NCBI RefSeq assembly: GCF_030272615.1
Contig: NC_081413.1
Span: 163,465,080 to 163,525,079, forward strand
DNA length: 60,000 nucleotides
From: Cryptomeria japonica
Lineage: Eukaryota; Streptophyta; Pinopsida; Cupressales; Cupressaceae
Reading direction: 5' to 3'
Positions 1 to 11,828 of the stretch are shown here, piece by piece; the stretch's first letter is position 1; each line of letters starts with the position of its first letter. Both the position numbers and the translations under genes were made by a program. The notes beneath the pieces were generated by a model. That model was not told the DNA's origin, made no database searches, and saw only the letters and a list, made by a program, of their open reading frames with translations.

Positions 1-2088
1 TTTTCTGAGTTTACTTCTTTCCAACAGTTGTGCGCCACTCTTCACAATTATCAACTGACTGTGAGTCAAATGGAACAATCACATCCTATGGCTCCGAGTG
101 ATAAGGGTGATAGCAGTCAACAACCATTTGGGAAGTTTAAACCGAATAGAGATTCCATCAAATTCAATGAAAACATCATCAACAACAATGTGAATGCAGC
201 ATCAGGTGTGCCTCCTATTTCTAAATTTTTCAAGAAAGAAAGAAAGTATACTCCTTTGAATGAATCATTGCATAGTATTATGAATAAGTTATTGGAACAA
301 AATGTGCTTACTCTTCCTCCTATAAGACAAATTGATCCTGCAAAGATTACTTCACCTTATTTTGATAACAAAGCTTTTTGTCAATTTCACCGTCAGCCTG
401 GGCATGATACTGAAAAATGTTTTTCTTTAAAGGGTAAAATTCAAGATTTAATTGATAATAATACTATCTCTGTTTCTGGAGTGAATGATAAAGGCAACAC
501 ATCTGTAGCTCCTCCTAACCAAAATCTTCAGATTTTTACTGATCCATTACCTTCTCATACCTCTAATGCAATTGAGACTAATGATTCCTCTCTTTCATCT
601 GATGGTCTTGTGTCTATGACTCCGAATGTGATTAACTTTGTAGAGCAGCAAGAAATCCCTAAAGAACCTTCCATCACATTTGATTCCAGTGAAACCATTA
701 GGGCACCTGATGGTCCTTTATACATAGTTGCAAAAGTTAAGAATACACCTTGCCGTGGAGTGCTTATTGATCCTTCGTGCATGATTAATGTTATTACTGA
801 AGAATTTCTTTTTACTTTGCAATTGAATCAAGTGATATATGACAAAACAGATGTGATTGTGAAACTATTTGATGCATTTTCTTCTCCTGCAATTGGTTCT
901 ATTACATTGCCTATTGAGGTCCATAACAAATCTCTTGATGTGAACTTTGCTATTATTCCATCTTCCGAACAATTTCGTGTGAAGCTTGGCTATCCTTGGC
1001 TGTCTTCCATGAAAGCTATCACTTCTCCTATTCATAAGTGTTTGAAATTTCCCCATAATGGTGAAGTTGTTACTGTCAATCATAGTCTCTTTAAACCAGC
1101 TGAAAGAACTTCTAGCGTTCCTCTTGATTACTTTTGGCCTAAACAATTCCAATCTCTTCCTCCGCGAAGTGATCATCTTTTCAAATCTTATCAAAAGTGG
1201 AAAACAGATATGATCCTATCTCTAAGTGAACCTAGAGCACCTAAACTTGATATTCCTATCATTCTTGAGAAGGAAGTTCTTTCGTTGAAAGATAAAACTA
1301 ATGTCTTTCCTCAAGAAGATTCTCAACCCATCCCTATGGATGTGACTATGTCTATACCTAATAAACTTCCTAAGAGTAGACCTATACCTCCTCGTCATGA
1401 TGGACTTGGTCTTCTCCCTAAACCAAAAATTCCTCCTTTATATGGAGCAGTTCCTCCTCCTTCTTTTTATAGAGAGAAGAGACCTTCTTCTTCTCCTATT
1501 ATCCAGCCTAAGAGACCACAACCTAAACACCCAAGTGCTAAGGATGAGAACATTCCTCCTCCTCAATCTTCTCAACTTCCTACTAAGACTAGATGAAATC
1601 GTTCTGCACGTGAACGCCGACGAAAGCGTCGTCTTAGAGCTCAGGCAGCTACTTCTCAAACTTTGCAATCTCCAAAAACACCTTCAACAAGCATTATTCC
1701 ATTTTCTCCTCAGCCGGAAATTGAGCCGAAATCTCCTAAACATAAGATGCATGATGGTCTTGATCCGGTGCGAGTTAAAGATCCTATTTTTATAAATCTT
1801 GATGATGATATAGATGAAATTGTTATTCATGATGAAAATGTTACTCTTCTTGCTTCTGATAGTGAATATGAACTTGTTGATGTTGATAACCATTTATCTA
1901 ATGAATTTTCTAAAGCACTTATCCTAGCTCCTAGACAAGAACAATGTGGCTCGGAACATGAACATAGCCCTTGTTTGGATCTTGTGATAGCTCCATCTGC
2001 TGTGTTGGATGTTCCTCCTCTAGCATGTTCCCTGCCTTCCCGAAACATTGATCAGCAAGATCGGGGGGTAGATGACATGCTAGACTAG
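1..2088 (+). pseudogene. Tat-like Ty3/gypsy gag-protease ORF, 5' end outside the window, one internal stop
   Basis: The frame is open from the window edge and runs to the stop at 2086-2088, broken once by TGA at 1594-1596; both halves are in the same frame. The N-terminal part is retrotransposon gag: a C-terminal gag motif of the form CxFHxxxGHDTxxC is seen as CQFHRQPGHDTEKC (about 394-435), followed by the LKxxIxxLI helix usual in Tat/Ogre gag. About 130 residues on is an aspartic-protease-like fold with GVLIDPSCMINVI (about 757-795), where the canonical D-S/T-G becomes D-P-S, so activity is doubtful. A Pro/Lys-rich linker and then an acidic tail rich in Asp follow. No reverse transcriptase, RNase H or integrase follows in the next 750 bases. 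It is probably a nonautonomous gag-pro element, or one deleted for pol. Confidence 0.75.
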
Positions 2089-2832
2089 TTACATTAGCAT
2101 AGCAGATTCTCTCCTCCTCTCTTTTGTTACTTCTTCTATATGTTATTCTCATTCTTCTATTTGTTGTCCTTGGTGTTGTCTACTTGAGGACGATGCAAAG
2201 CATTGAGATCTCTCGGTCTCTCTCATGTTGACTCAAAAGACACATGTGCTCCCTTCTTCTAGGTGACCTTCCTTGATTGGGGAATGAAGAACAATTATGC
2301 ATACGTACATATGATATATATACATGAATTATCATACAGCATACTGACCCCGAGGAAAGCGAAGTCACCTCGTGCTTTATGTTTTGTGTCTATTATCCCT
2401 GGGTTTATCTCACACTTGGGGGCTAAATCCTTGCGATAACGTGCTCCTTTCCTTTCTCATTTCTTATGTGTATCACTACGTTAAAACAATCACCCCCGGT
2501 GAGGCGTGTGCGATCGCTTTAACGTAGGGGGGCATACATCCCATTCATATCTTTTCAAGATACTTGAAAATTTCTTGGCAAATTTAGCCTTGCCTTGAAA
2601 ATTTTTGATATCTTTCTTGCATGACTCATAGTGAGGGAGCCTTACTACTGACAGTCATGGTTCTCCCTCGTGATCTTCCCTTTTACTTTGTCAATCGAAG
2701 TCGTAAGATCCTTAGTCCACTGGGGGCTTGGTGTATCTTGCCTCCTTGACGTGGTGAAAGTCTTTCAATGTTGTTTCCTTTTACTTTACCGGAAGTATGA
2801 GCATACATACTCCCGCTAAAGTGGGGGCTAAA
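2089..2832 (+). other. 3' noncoding region and polypurine tract of the first gypsy element
   Basis: No ORF is supported here. There is a 10-bp perfect inverted repeat (CTACGTTAAA at 2476-2485, TTTAACGTAG at 2518-2527) with a 32-nt loop. The segment ends in a purine-rich tract around 2815-2832 (AAAGTGGGGGCTAAA) directly before TGTAGCGTCC, the usual form of a polypurine tract next to a 3' LTR. Confidence 0.55.
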
Positions 2833-4017
2833 TGTAGCGTCCTAAAATTGCGACACTTGCAATTTCGACTGCATTTCGGTCTTCACGATGGCGATGCAAC
2901 ACGCAACCTGAATGGAGACCCTGAAACTTGCTCACGACACTGAAAACTGCATTTTTCAAGCACCTTGGCCTGAACCTCCTTGCACCCTGCTGTCCCGGGA
3001 GGTGGGACCAAAGCGCCCAGCGCCCTGGTCCCTGGGTCCTATTTTGGGCCCGGTCTCCTAAGGGGTCTCGGGTCTTTTTGTTTGCAATTTGGAAATTAAC
3101 TTTCCTGGTCGGCCTAAGGTCGGGAAAATCAGTCTATCAGCCCTAATTGACAAGTATATAAACTACATTTTTCTCTCTCATTTGGGATGAAGGGGATATG
3201 TATGCAAGCGTGGAAACTATACTCAAGCATTCAAGCATTCAAGCATTCAAGCATTCCTTCAAGCAATTGATCATTTCAAGTCTCCATTCAAGGCTAAGTG
3301 TTGCATTCAAGACAAGGATTCAACCATTGAAGAGGAGATCATATACTACATGTTACATACAACATACAACATACAACATCTATACCTTCACACATAAGGA
3401 TACAAACATCCTTAGAACAAGGTATTAGTACTTGTTTTACAGTCATTTACATTTACAGCACTTGCTCATTTCTTGGTTAATTCCAAAACCGGGGTTTGAC
3501 CTAAAGGCAAACCCCTAATCCCTAACCCCCAATCGTCTTCGCTTTTCTGTGTGTAGGTTGCAGGTACGCGGCTGAAATTGAAGATCTGGAATCCTTGTGC
3601 AGAGACGAACAGATCCCCCTTCGTTTCGCGGATTTTTCGGAGGACCGTGGCACCGGGCGCCATCGTCCCAACAACTTTTGCTCAAATTTGCAGGACAGCG
3701 CCGTATCGACATTTTACTGCTAATTCCAGGTCCGCAGCTTCATACTATATTCCTATCTCAGTTTATAAGCGAATCTTTATCACTTTCTATGCATGCTTAG
3801 CTTAATTCTCCTATCAACATTCTTTACGAAAGAGGGTAGCCTTGCTGTCTTAACCCTTGAAACACATTTAGCATCCAATCTTGCATTGCGTGGGATTGGA
3901 TCTTGTGGGTTTCAACCCCTCTTTTGAATGTAAAGTCTCTCCCCTAAGTGAAAACCATCAAATCCTAGCGAACCTCCCTTCTCTCTCCTCGGAGTTGGAA
4001 GAGGGGAGAACAACTAG
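2833..4017 (+). repeat. 3' LTR of the first gypsy element (right boundary not resolved)
   Basis: It begins TGTAGCGTCC right after a polypurine tract. A TATA-like TATATAAA at 3155-3162 gives a plausible U3/R boundary near 3190. A (CAAGCATT)n-like run at 3224-3257 and a repeated ACATAC run near 3350-3380 lie in the putative R/U5. I found no convincing terminal CA; 4017 is only where the next ORF remnant becomes open. The matching 5' LTR would be outside the window. Confidence 0.5.
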
Positions 4018-5265
4018 GGTTCGATCGCGATTTTCCGCTTTACAGTAGTAAGGAGTGAAAAAGAAAGTGCAGCTGGCTCTGATGAAACTTCTATGTGCAC
4101 TGAGCCTCTATGGTTAGAAAATACCCTGAATAGTAAGAAAAGGAATGCAGTTCTAGTTTCGGTCCCACTGGAAGATATGGTGAGCAAGTGCTTGGGGAAA
4201 TCTCTCAAAGTGATGAAGCTGAAAACTATTTCAAAGATTGTTTTTGATGTCAACAGTGGGAATTGGACTGTAGAGATAGCATGCCCATTAACAGATGAGA
4301 AAACAGAGGACCTTATAGCCCGACATCTTTTTGTTGAAAAGGTGAATATTGGTACTACTTCTCGGGCCACAAATATTCTTCATCTTGAAGCTTCGATGAA
4401 AAAGATAATAACCAGGACCTAGAAGGATGAAAAAGACGAAAAGGAACTGAAAGAAGCCTTAAAACAAATGGTGGAATACATTGACGCAATCCATGGACCA
4501 GATCCCTAGCCACTGTCTACACAACCGGTACTCTTCGATCCTAAATCCCCTAGCAATCAGAAGTTGCTTGCAGAAGTACAAAGGAAAAAAAGGTGCATGA
4601 GGTGTTCCTTGAATGGTTGGATACGATCAGGAAAGAGGGAAATGAACACATTGGGCACTAAAGTAAGGTGTATGATGATGGTTTCTAAAGTTATCTGAGA
4701 GATGGGAAAGGAAAACACAACCTCAAAGAACAAAGAAGCCAAATGTGCCTGAACAGTAGCTCACATGGAAGAAGTTCAAAGGCATGGCGTAATGAACTTC
4801 CTTGCAGAAAAGCCTTTATAGGGATTTGATGACTATGTTCAATACATCTACAAAAAGAACATTGAATGGAGAAATTCAGTAATAAAACAGGGCTATGAAG
4901 AATTCGTTAAACTTGGGCGAGAATTGTCTGAATTGGTACAAAACATGCTTAATAATCTGAAATGCATTGGAATAAAATATATGAAGTAGGATGGACAAAT
5001 TGTTGACACTGCTGACGCTATACGCAAATCTTTTGAAGTGCAAATTGATATGGTTAGGAGTGCAACGGTGGTCACCAAGAAAGATTTCTCCATCGTTGCT
5101 AAAATTGAATCCTTACTGTTTTTATGCATAGATCATTTGAACAATCATGTGGATAAACTAAAACAGGTGCGCTGTGATAAGAAGGTTTGGCAATAGTGGA
5201 TTTTACACGTAGGCATTTCGAATGAACCTGTCATCCAGCAATTCACGGAGGCATTCACGAACTAG
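4018..5265 (+). pseudogene. C-terminal half of a retroelement extra ORF (unknown function)
   Basis: This is an open frame from 4018 to 4422 that continues after a TAG, then through an indel in an A-run near 4585 and further stops to a final TAG at 5263-5265. The readable protein is lysine/glutamate-rich and helical, with stretches such as EEFVKLGRELSELVQ that suggest a coiled coil. I do not recognise a named domain. It sits immediately upstream of an LTR, so in its own element it is the last ORF before the 3' LTR (the env position). A second fragment at 13028-14365 sits just downstream of integrase and looks like the N-terminal half of the same kind of ORF; that link is inferred from position and style, not from overlap. 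Confidence 0.45.
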
Positions 5266-5287
5266 AAGAAGGATCAAACTGGTCGCG

Positions 5288-6122
5288 TGTTGCCATGAAT
5301 TGGATAATTGTTTTCGTGTTTTCTTTACTTTCTGTTGTGTTTAGACAAGAAACGGTTTTATAAGTTAGTTTTCAAAACAAATTGTTTAACTTACCCTCAG
5401 GCAGAGGTGGTGTAACTTTGTGGTTACCGAGTGGTTAGGGTGAGAAGTTTAGCTATATATATTTCTAGCAAAAGACTTAAAAAAGGTCCGAGAAATTTTG
5501 AATTAGATTAGCAGAATTTGTTTTAGATATTATGGATTTTCAATGAAAGCATTTTATCAATGAATAAAATTAGACATTTTCAGCAACTTTCAAATCTGTG
5601 TATTTGAATGCAGAAAGAAGAATCTATGTTGGGATATATTTGTTTGTGTACAATCTGTTGCTTCTTTGATTATTCCACTTTTCATATGTCTGGGATGAAT
5701 TTGATAAGTAATCCTTTCGTTAACCTAGTGTGGATGTTCTGATTCCCCTTGTCATGTGAGACACAAGAGAAACTCAATCAAAATCCATGATTTTATTGTT
5801 TCTTTAAATAAAATTCTGAGAATTGAAGTTATTTTGATTGTAAATCTGTGGGTTTACATGTAGAATATTTATCTTTCTCGCATTCATGTGGTGTTGACTA
5901 ATGAATATGAAATGTTTTTTCTCGCTTTCTGGTTAAAAGTGAAGTTAATATTTGTGTATGTTTAAAAATTCATTGAACATCATACGGGAAGTTGCACCCT
6001 TATGTAAAGGGTAAAGTATTCATTGGATTACCCATTTGTTGGTTCCATTTGTTTGTCACAGCTAAGGGCATACATGAGTCATTTATCATAAAATTAAGAA
6101 AGGCTAAATCTATTAACCAACA
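5288..6122 (+). repeat. LTR of the Tat-like element at 6.1-14.3 kb
   Basis: It starts TGTTG and ends CAACA, a perfect 5-bp terminal inverted repeat, length 835 bp. A purine tract (AGAAGAAGGATC, 5264-5275) lies just upstream and a tRNA primer-binding site starts 6 bases downstream, so the same LTR is bordered by a 3'-end signal on the left and a 5'-end signal on the right. A TATA-like TATATATATT lies near 5454. I could not find its partner LTR downstream. Confidence 0.7.
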
Positions 6123-6128
6123 TATTTT

Positions 6129-6146
6129 TGGCGACTCTACTGGGGA
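6129..6146 (+). other. Primer-binding site, tRNA-Arg type
   Basis: TGGCGACTCTACTGGGGA lies 6 bases after the LTR end. Its complement resembles the 3' end of a tRNA ending in CCA; this TGGCGACTC form is the one usually reported for Ogre/Tat elements and assigned to tRNA-Arg. The family assignment is from memory; the sequence and position are seen. Confidence 0.7.
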
Positions 6147-6267
6147 GTTGGATAAGAAGACTGGAGGCTGAATCATAAGATAAATAAGGTTGTCTATTTG
6201 AAGTGAGTACCGCATTATAAACAGGCTGGAGTCAAGAAGATGTACGAGGTCTCAAAGGCATGAAGGG

Positions 6268-7530
6268 GTGATTGATTATGTTTTTCAGGAACTTGAAGAC
6301 TCCAATTTCTTAACCTCCTTTACACCTAGAAGAAGAGCCAAGAGTAGACCTCCAGCTCCCTCTTCTGTATCCCCTGTATCTCCTACCTGTCAAGCCCTAA
6401 CATTACATGGTGTTGCTTTCCGTAGTGTAATCAAGCCTATACCTTTAAATATCATTCTACCCATGGCTGTCAAAAATCCCTGTGGCCCTATTGTAGGACC
6501 ACTTGCACTTGGTGCCAATCTTAATCCTTTGCCCAAAGGAGAAAGAGATCATATGCCTAAATTCAATGGTGATGGAAAGGTCTCAACAGGCGAGCATTTG
6601 AATGCATTTAATGTTGCTTGTGGTGTTCTAGCTGTTCAGCATGAAGATGTGGCTGTGAGATTGTTTGTACAAACATTAACTGAGGTGGCAACAAATTGGT
6701 TTTATCATTTACCAAATGGTGCAATTACTAATTGGCAAGATCTTAAAACTAGGTTTGAGGCTACGTTCAAATTAGCCGAAGATGAACATTCTCTTCTAGC
6801 CCAATTAGCCCAGTTAAAGAAAGAAATTCTTGAGTCCATGAGAGATTTTTTGGCTAAGTTTGATAAATTTGTTCATAAGCCAACAAACCAAAGGCCTTCT
6901 AATGATAATCTGAAATGCTTTTTCATTAATTATGTGCCCTTTGAGATTGGTTTCCTGATCCGTAGGAAAAGAGTAGCAGCTCTAGTTGATGTGAAAACAT
7001 TGGCAGTAGAATTAGAGGATGATTTGATCATTGCAGGAAAGTGGAAGAGGGAAGTTCAAATTTCCACGACACAAGCATCAACTTCATCTGATCTTGTGAT
7101 TCAGCAACTAATGAGTGACATGATAACCTTGAAGAGGCAACTACCCAAAAGGAATACTTCTTATCCGTAGCCTTACTAGGATATTTCAAGGAAGGTCCCT
7201 AATCAGTCAACAGGAGCCGAAAGTAGAGTTTTACAATTGCCCCCTACGCAACAAAGACTAGCAATTGAGGCACCCCCATCTAAAGCCAACATGTGTATCT
7301 TTCATCTTACTGATGATCATGATGGAAATTCTTGCCCGGAAATGGTACGTTATGCTCAATTAGTTGGTTCAAAGAAGACACTGTTGGAGTCAAGTGAAGA
7401 AGAATCCCCCAGGCAGCTTGGCAACTCTGGAATCCACTTCCTAGAGTATGAATTTGATTCAAAAAGAGGAAGTGATATTTTGGTTACCTTGGAGGATCCT
7501 TCTTGTGTTGTACTGACCAGAAATCAATAG
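6268..7530 (+). pseudogene. Gag of the Tat-like element
   Basis: The Retrotrans_gag-type core lies at about 6550-7060: a KFNGDG start, the motif TNWFYHLPNGAITNW typical of capsid helices, then a long helical stretch with SMRDFLAKFDKFV. The ORF stops at TAG 7168-7170 and reopens in frame; the 7237-7530 part has CIFHLTDDHDGNSCPEM, a CxxH-type remnant where a zinc knuckle is expected. In the intact element it would be the capsid protein that packages RNA in cytoplasmic particles. No clean ATG was found near 6268; translation in the parent may have started near 6460 or earlier in a frame now broken. Confidence 0.75.
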
Positions 7531-7842
7531 AATGTCAAACCTCAAGGTGCTCCTTCATCTTTTGTTGTGAACCCCAAAGGTAAGGAGATCATTTCTCGGT
7601 TTCATAATAATGATTTCAGACCTCAAGAACCTCAGTTATTGAAGTTTGTAGAGACTGAGGGTTTGTTTGATAGTGTTGAATTTTGTAAATCCTCTCGGAT
7701 TCAAATTACGTCAACTGAATACCTTAAATTAAACCCAAAAGAACTTGATAGGTTGGTTAAGTTTGTGAAAGGAAATAATGCATATGTGCAAGCCGATATG
7801 ATACAGCAATCAGCTAATGCTACTTTGTCCTCCCAATGAGAT

Positions 7843-8289
7843 GTGTCAACTTGTCTTGCTACTCAAGAAGTCTCCCCTGAAATAGTTTCCCATCGAGTTG
7901 ATGACATGTTGTCTGTCCTTGAGTCAAAACCTGAGTCTTTTTATATATCCATGTTCATAAATGGTCATAAACTGAATAATTGTATTATAGACTCTGGTGC
8001 CTCAAATAACATCATGTCATTTGTTGTAGCCAAGGCCTTGGGATTGTCCTTAACAAAAACCTTTGGTAGATGTTACTCCATGGACTCTAAACAAATACCC
8101 TTGTTAGGACAGATTAAAGATGCTCAAGTGGTCCTTGTTGCTCATCCTGATAAAAGAGTTAGGTTAACTATTTTGATAGTTGATATTCCTGCAAGTTATG
8201 GCATGTTACGGAGTCGTACATTTTGTAGAGACCTAGGAGGTGAGATTAAAATGAACTGGTCTCAGGCCATTATTCCCATAGGGAAATAG
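7843..8289 (+). pseudogene. Retrotransposon aspartic protease
   Basis: The catalytic motif DSGAS is at residues 50-54 of this fragment (base 7990 onward), preceded by a beta strand (LNNCII) and followed by NNIM, as in retropepsin-like proteases of plant gypsy elements. It would cleave the Gag-Pol polyprotein. A further stretch at 7567-7839, in the same frame after a TAG and ending in TGA, is the gag-protease linker. The catalytic motif is intact but the frame is closed on both sides. Confidence 0.75.
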
Positions 8290-8391
8290 CAAGTTATTTT
8301 ACAACCAGAGGCCAAATCTAAGTTCATTGTTTCTCCTTCTGATGATCCAAAGGCACAAATATTATACCATGAATGTGAATTTGGGAATTAT

Positions 8392-9051
8392 ATGATCTTA
8401 TCTGATAATGAAGTTGTAGGAAATTTGTCTCAGCCTAAGGCACTTGAGGAGCTATGGATAATGGAGTTCGATAGAAGTTGTTCAGCATATGGTGCTGGAG
8501 CCGGAGTAGTTCTTATTCCTCCTTTTGGCAAACATATTCCTTTCTCCTTCAAGTTGGAGTTAAATACAAATAATACTGCTGAGTATGAGGCCCTATTATT
8601 GGGAATAGCTGAAGCAAAGAAATTGGGAGTGAAACTGTTATGGGTAAAAGGAGATGTTGAGTTGATTGTAAAACAAGTAAGAGGGCTATTCACTGTAAAG
8701 AGTGAAAGATTAAAGCACTACAGGAACAGGGTATGGGATGAAATTGAAGGTTTTGATGCTTTTTCTATTGAAGCCATCCCATGTGAATTTAATTCTAAAG
8801 TTGATTCTTTTGTAGTGTTGGCTTCTCTCTTGATTCCTCATCCTGAATTCACAATAGATACTTATCGAGTGGAGTTGATATATAGGCCTAGTGTCCCTGA
8901 TAACTCAGAATTTTGGCAGGTCCTTGAAAATGATAAGCACATTAAAAACTTTCTACATTGTGCTGAAATGTTCATGATTACATTCTTTGAAGGATCTGAA
9001 ACTAAATGTAAGAAATTCTCCCCAGATCCAGGAGAAGAACCAGGAGATTAA
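8392..9051 (+). pseudogene. RNase H domain placed between protease and reverse transcriptase
   Basis: This is an RNase HI fold of the plant RVT_3/archaeal type: first strand with catalytic Asp (MEFDRS, base 8461 onward), GAGAGVVL, then NNTAEYEALLLGIAEAKKLG with catalytic Glu, then KGDVELIVKQV with the third acidic residue, and a last Asp in KVDSF where ADxLA is usual. It sits upstream of RT in the same frame, while the ordinary Ty3-type RNase H lies after RT at 10143-10640, so the element has two RNase H domains. In Tat elements the second (archaeal-type) RNase H is known, usually described after the RT-RNase H. The substrate would be the RNA strand of RNA-DNA hybrids. Confidence 0.8.
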
Positions 9052-9060
9052 ATTATCCAA

Positions 9061-10136
9061 TTGAAAGGAAATAAAATTCCTAGAGGGTTAGTGTCTTTAG
9101 AACACCTTTTTGACCGTCAAGATGCTTTCATCAAGAGGAAGGATGAACGATTACCAGCAACTCATGATTTAAGTGATTATGAGAGGATTAATATTGGTGA
9201 TGACAAGGATCCTAAATTCGTCAATTTGGAAAAGTGTTGTACCCCTGAAGAGAAGAGAAGATTCGTTAATATGTTAATGGAATACAAAGATGTGTTTGTC
9301 TGGTGCTATGATGATTTGAAAATTTTCAGAGATGGGTAGTTTCAACACCATATTCCTATGAAACCAAGAACAAGTTCATTCAAGGAGAAATTGAGAAATT
9401 TTAATCGCAATGTTGCAGAGGCCATCTTTAAGGAGGTGGATAAAATGTTAAAGGCAAAAATTATATATCCTATTCATCATTCCACCTAGATAGCTAATAT
9501 AGTTCTAGTTCGTAAAAAGAATGGGGAAATAAGGATTTGTGTGGATTTTACAAATTCAAATCAAGCTAGTCTGAAGTTAATTATCTGTTGCCTGCTATGG
9601 ATCATATTTTGCAAACAGTCTCGGGTTCTGAGATGATGTCGATGGTAGACAAGTTCTTAGGCTATAATCAAATTAGTGTCTCAGAAAAGGATTAGCATAA
9701 AACAACTTTTATAACTCCTTGGGGTACCTTTGCATATAACAGGATGTTGTTTGGTCTGATAAATGTTGGAGCAACCTTCCAGAGGGCTATGGACTTGTCT
9801 TTTGATCACTTGAAAGATAAAATAATTATTGTGTACCTTGATGATTTAACTGTTTTCTTGAAAAGGAGAAAGCCTCATTTGAGAGATTTAAGGAAAGTTT
9901 TGCAGAGGTGCAGAGAGCATGGAGTGTCTTTGAATCCGAAGAAGTCAGTGTTTGGTATTACTAAAGGTAAACTGCTTGGTCACTTCATTGCCATAGAAGG
10001 CGTCAAGGTAGATCCGGAGAGGGTGAAGGCAATCCAGCAACTAAGTTTACCATCAAATAGAAATGGAGTTAGATCCTTCTTTGGTCAGGTGAATTTTTTG
10101 AGAATGTTTGTCCCTGATTTTGTAGAGATTACCTAA
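9061..10136 (+). pseudogene. Reverse transcriptase of the Tat-like element
   Basis: The pre-RT region has YERINIGDDKDPKFVNL and KDVFVWCYDDLK (9178-9320), characteristic of Tat/Ogre. Palm motifs follow: VRKKNGEIRICVDF (about 9511-9550), then TPWGTFAYNRMLFGL, GATFQRAMD and catalytic IVYLDD (about 9828-9845), then SLNPKKSVFG and LLGHFI. Stops lie at 9337, 9487 and 9694; the last two sit where a Trp is expected, consistent with TGG to TAG change. A one-base shift near 9575 separates the fingers from the palm. Confidence 0.85.
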
Positions 10137-10142
10137 TACATA

Positions 10143-10640
10143 GTGAATTTGATGAGTGAAAAACAGGTGTTCAGATGGAATAACGAAGGGAAAAAAGCAT
10201 TTGAGACAATAAAAGAAGCTATGGCGCAGGCTCCTGTGCTCATCAATCCAAATTTTAAGAAGGATTTCATCATCTACTGTTATGCCTCTCAACATACTAT
10301 GTTAGGAATTTTATTGCAAAAAAATTAGGAAAATGAACAAGTGCTAATTGCCTTCATGACTGTACCACTCAAGAGACATGAACTGAAATATTCATTGATG
10401 GAGAAGCAAGCATTTATAGTGGTAAAAGTTGTTAAACATTTCAAGTATTACATTCTTCATTCTCACACAGTAGTGTATGTGCCACATTTGGTTGTTAAAA
10501 GTGTTTTGACACAGCAAGATATTGGAATGAATAGCAAAGCTACATGGGTATCAAAAATACATGAGTTCAATCTGGATATTAAACCAACTAAACTGGTGAA
10601 GGGACAGGGCTTATGTAAATTGATTGCAAAGAGTAAGAAT
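10143..10640 (+). pseudogene. Ty3-type RNase H of the Tat-like element
   Basis: It follows RT in frame. It starts with the connection segment FRWNNEGKKAFETIKEAM and has IYCYASQHTMLGILLQ where the catalytic Asp of the first strand is normally found (D replaced by Y/A here), then the KYSLMEKQAF motif with the catalytic Glu. Stop TAG at 10326. The missing first Asp suggests a weakened Ty3-type RNase H, as is usual in lineages that carry a second RNase H, although decay could also explain it. Confidence 0.7.
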
Positions 10641-11828
10641 GAAGTGCATGAAGAGTTACCTCTAGTTCCGTTTGTGGGTCTTCAAGATTCTTGGTTTGCA
10701 AATGTTGCATTTTACTTAACCTATGGAGAATGTCCTGAGCATTTATCACCTAAGGAGAAACGCAATTTGAGATTGAAAGCTGCTAAGTATGTCATCTTTG
10801 GTGATGTTTTGTACAAGAAGGGATTGGACGACACTTTCTTACGTTGTGTGGATAAAGAACATCAGGAGGCTCTTCTAAAAACATTTCACAATGAAGCTTG
10901 CGACAGACATTTTTATTCGACGGTAACTGCTTCTAAAATTTTGAGAAATTGTTACTATTGGCCAGGCATGTTCAAAGATGCTTACACCTGAGTAGCAAAT
11001 TGTGAAAAATGTAAGTTGTTCACAGGAAAGCCACAGCTTGTGGCATTACCCCTTAGACCTGTTGTTATTGATGGACCATTTAAGCAGTGGGGGTTGGATT
11101 TCATAGGTCCACTGTCACCCGTTTCAAGTGTTGGACATACACATATACTTACTGCAACATATTATTTTACCAAATGGGTGGAAGTTGTCCCTGTACGAAA
11201 GACTACATCTGAAGTGGTTTGTGATTTCTTAAAAGAAAACATTCTGGTTCGCTTTGGAGTTCCTCAGAAGATAGTGACTGATAAAGCTATGAATTTTTCC
11301 TCTACAGAAATCTCTATGTTTTGTTATGATCATGGAATTTCTCTTGCTCACTCATCAGATTACTATATGCAAGGCAATGGTCAAGCGGAGTCCAACAATA
11401 AGAATTTTATAAACATTATGAAAAAGTTGGTAAGTGAGAATTCAAAGGACTGGCACAAGAAGTTGTATGAGGCTCTCTAGGCGGATAGGACGTCTCCTAA
11501 AAGGGCAATAGGGATGTCTCCTTTTGAATTGGTGTATGGTGTGGGTGTATAGTTATCTTTGCCTCTAGAACTGGTAGCTTCAAAATTACAAATAGTTGTT
11601 GAGGATGCATATTTTCAAGATTCCTTAGAGAAAAGAATCATGCATTTGATGAAGATAGAAGAGGAAAGGGATAAACTCGTTGATCAGATCACTGAACATC
11701 AGCTACGCGTCAAGAAATTTTTTGACAAAAGAGCCAGACCTAGAAAATTTATGCAGGGAGATCAGGTCTTACTTTGGGATAGAAGAAGAGAACCTAAATG
11801 GGCACATGGTAAATTTGAATCAATGTAG
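10641..11828 (+). pseudogene. Integrase of the Tat-like element
   Basis: The HHCC zinc domain reads HNEACDRHFYSTVTASKI, then CYYWPGMF and CEKCK (about 10888-11015), interrupted by TGA at 10989. The catalytic core has the first Asp in WGLDFIGP (about 11089), the second Asp in VTDKAMNF (about 11275; the usual TDNG is changed) and Glu in GQAESNN (about 11383). The C-terminal region has KRAIGMSPFELVYG and a basic QGDQVLLWDRRREPKW end. Stops are at 11478, 11550 and 11826. No chromodomain is present, as expected of Tat. Confidence 0.85.

Noticed and set aside
2928-3146. 72-codon ORF inside the first LTR
   Set aside because: Located in U3 before the TATA box, no motif, Pro/Gly-rich by base composition.
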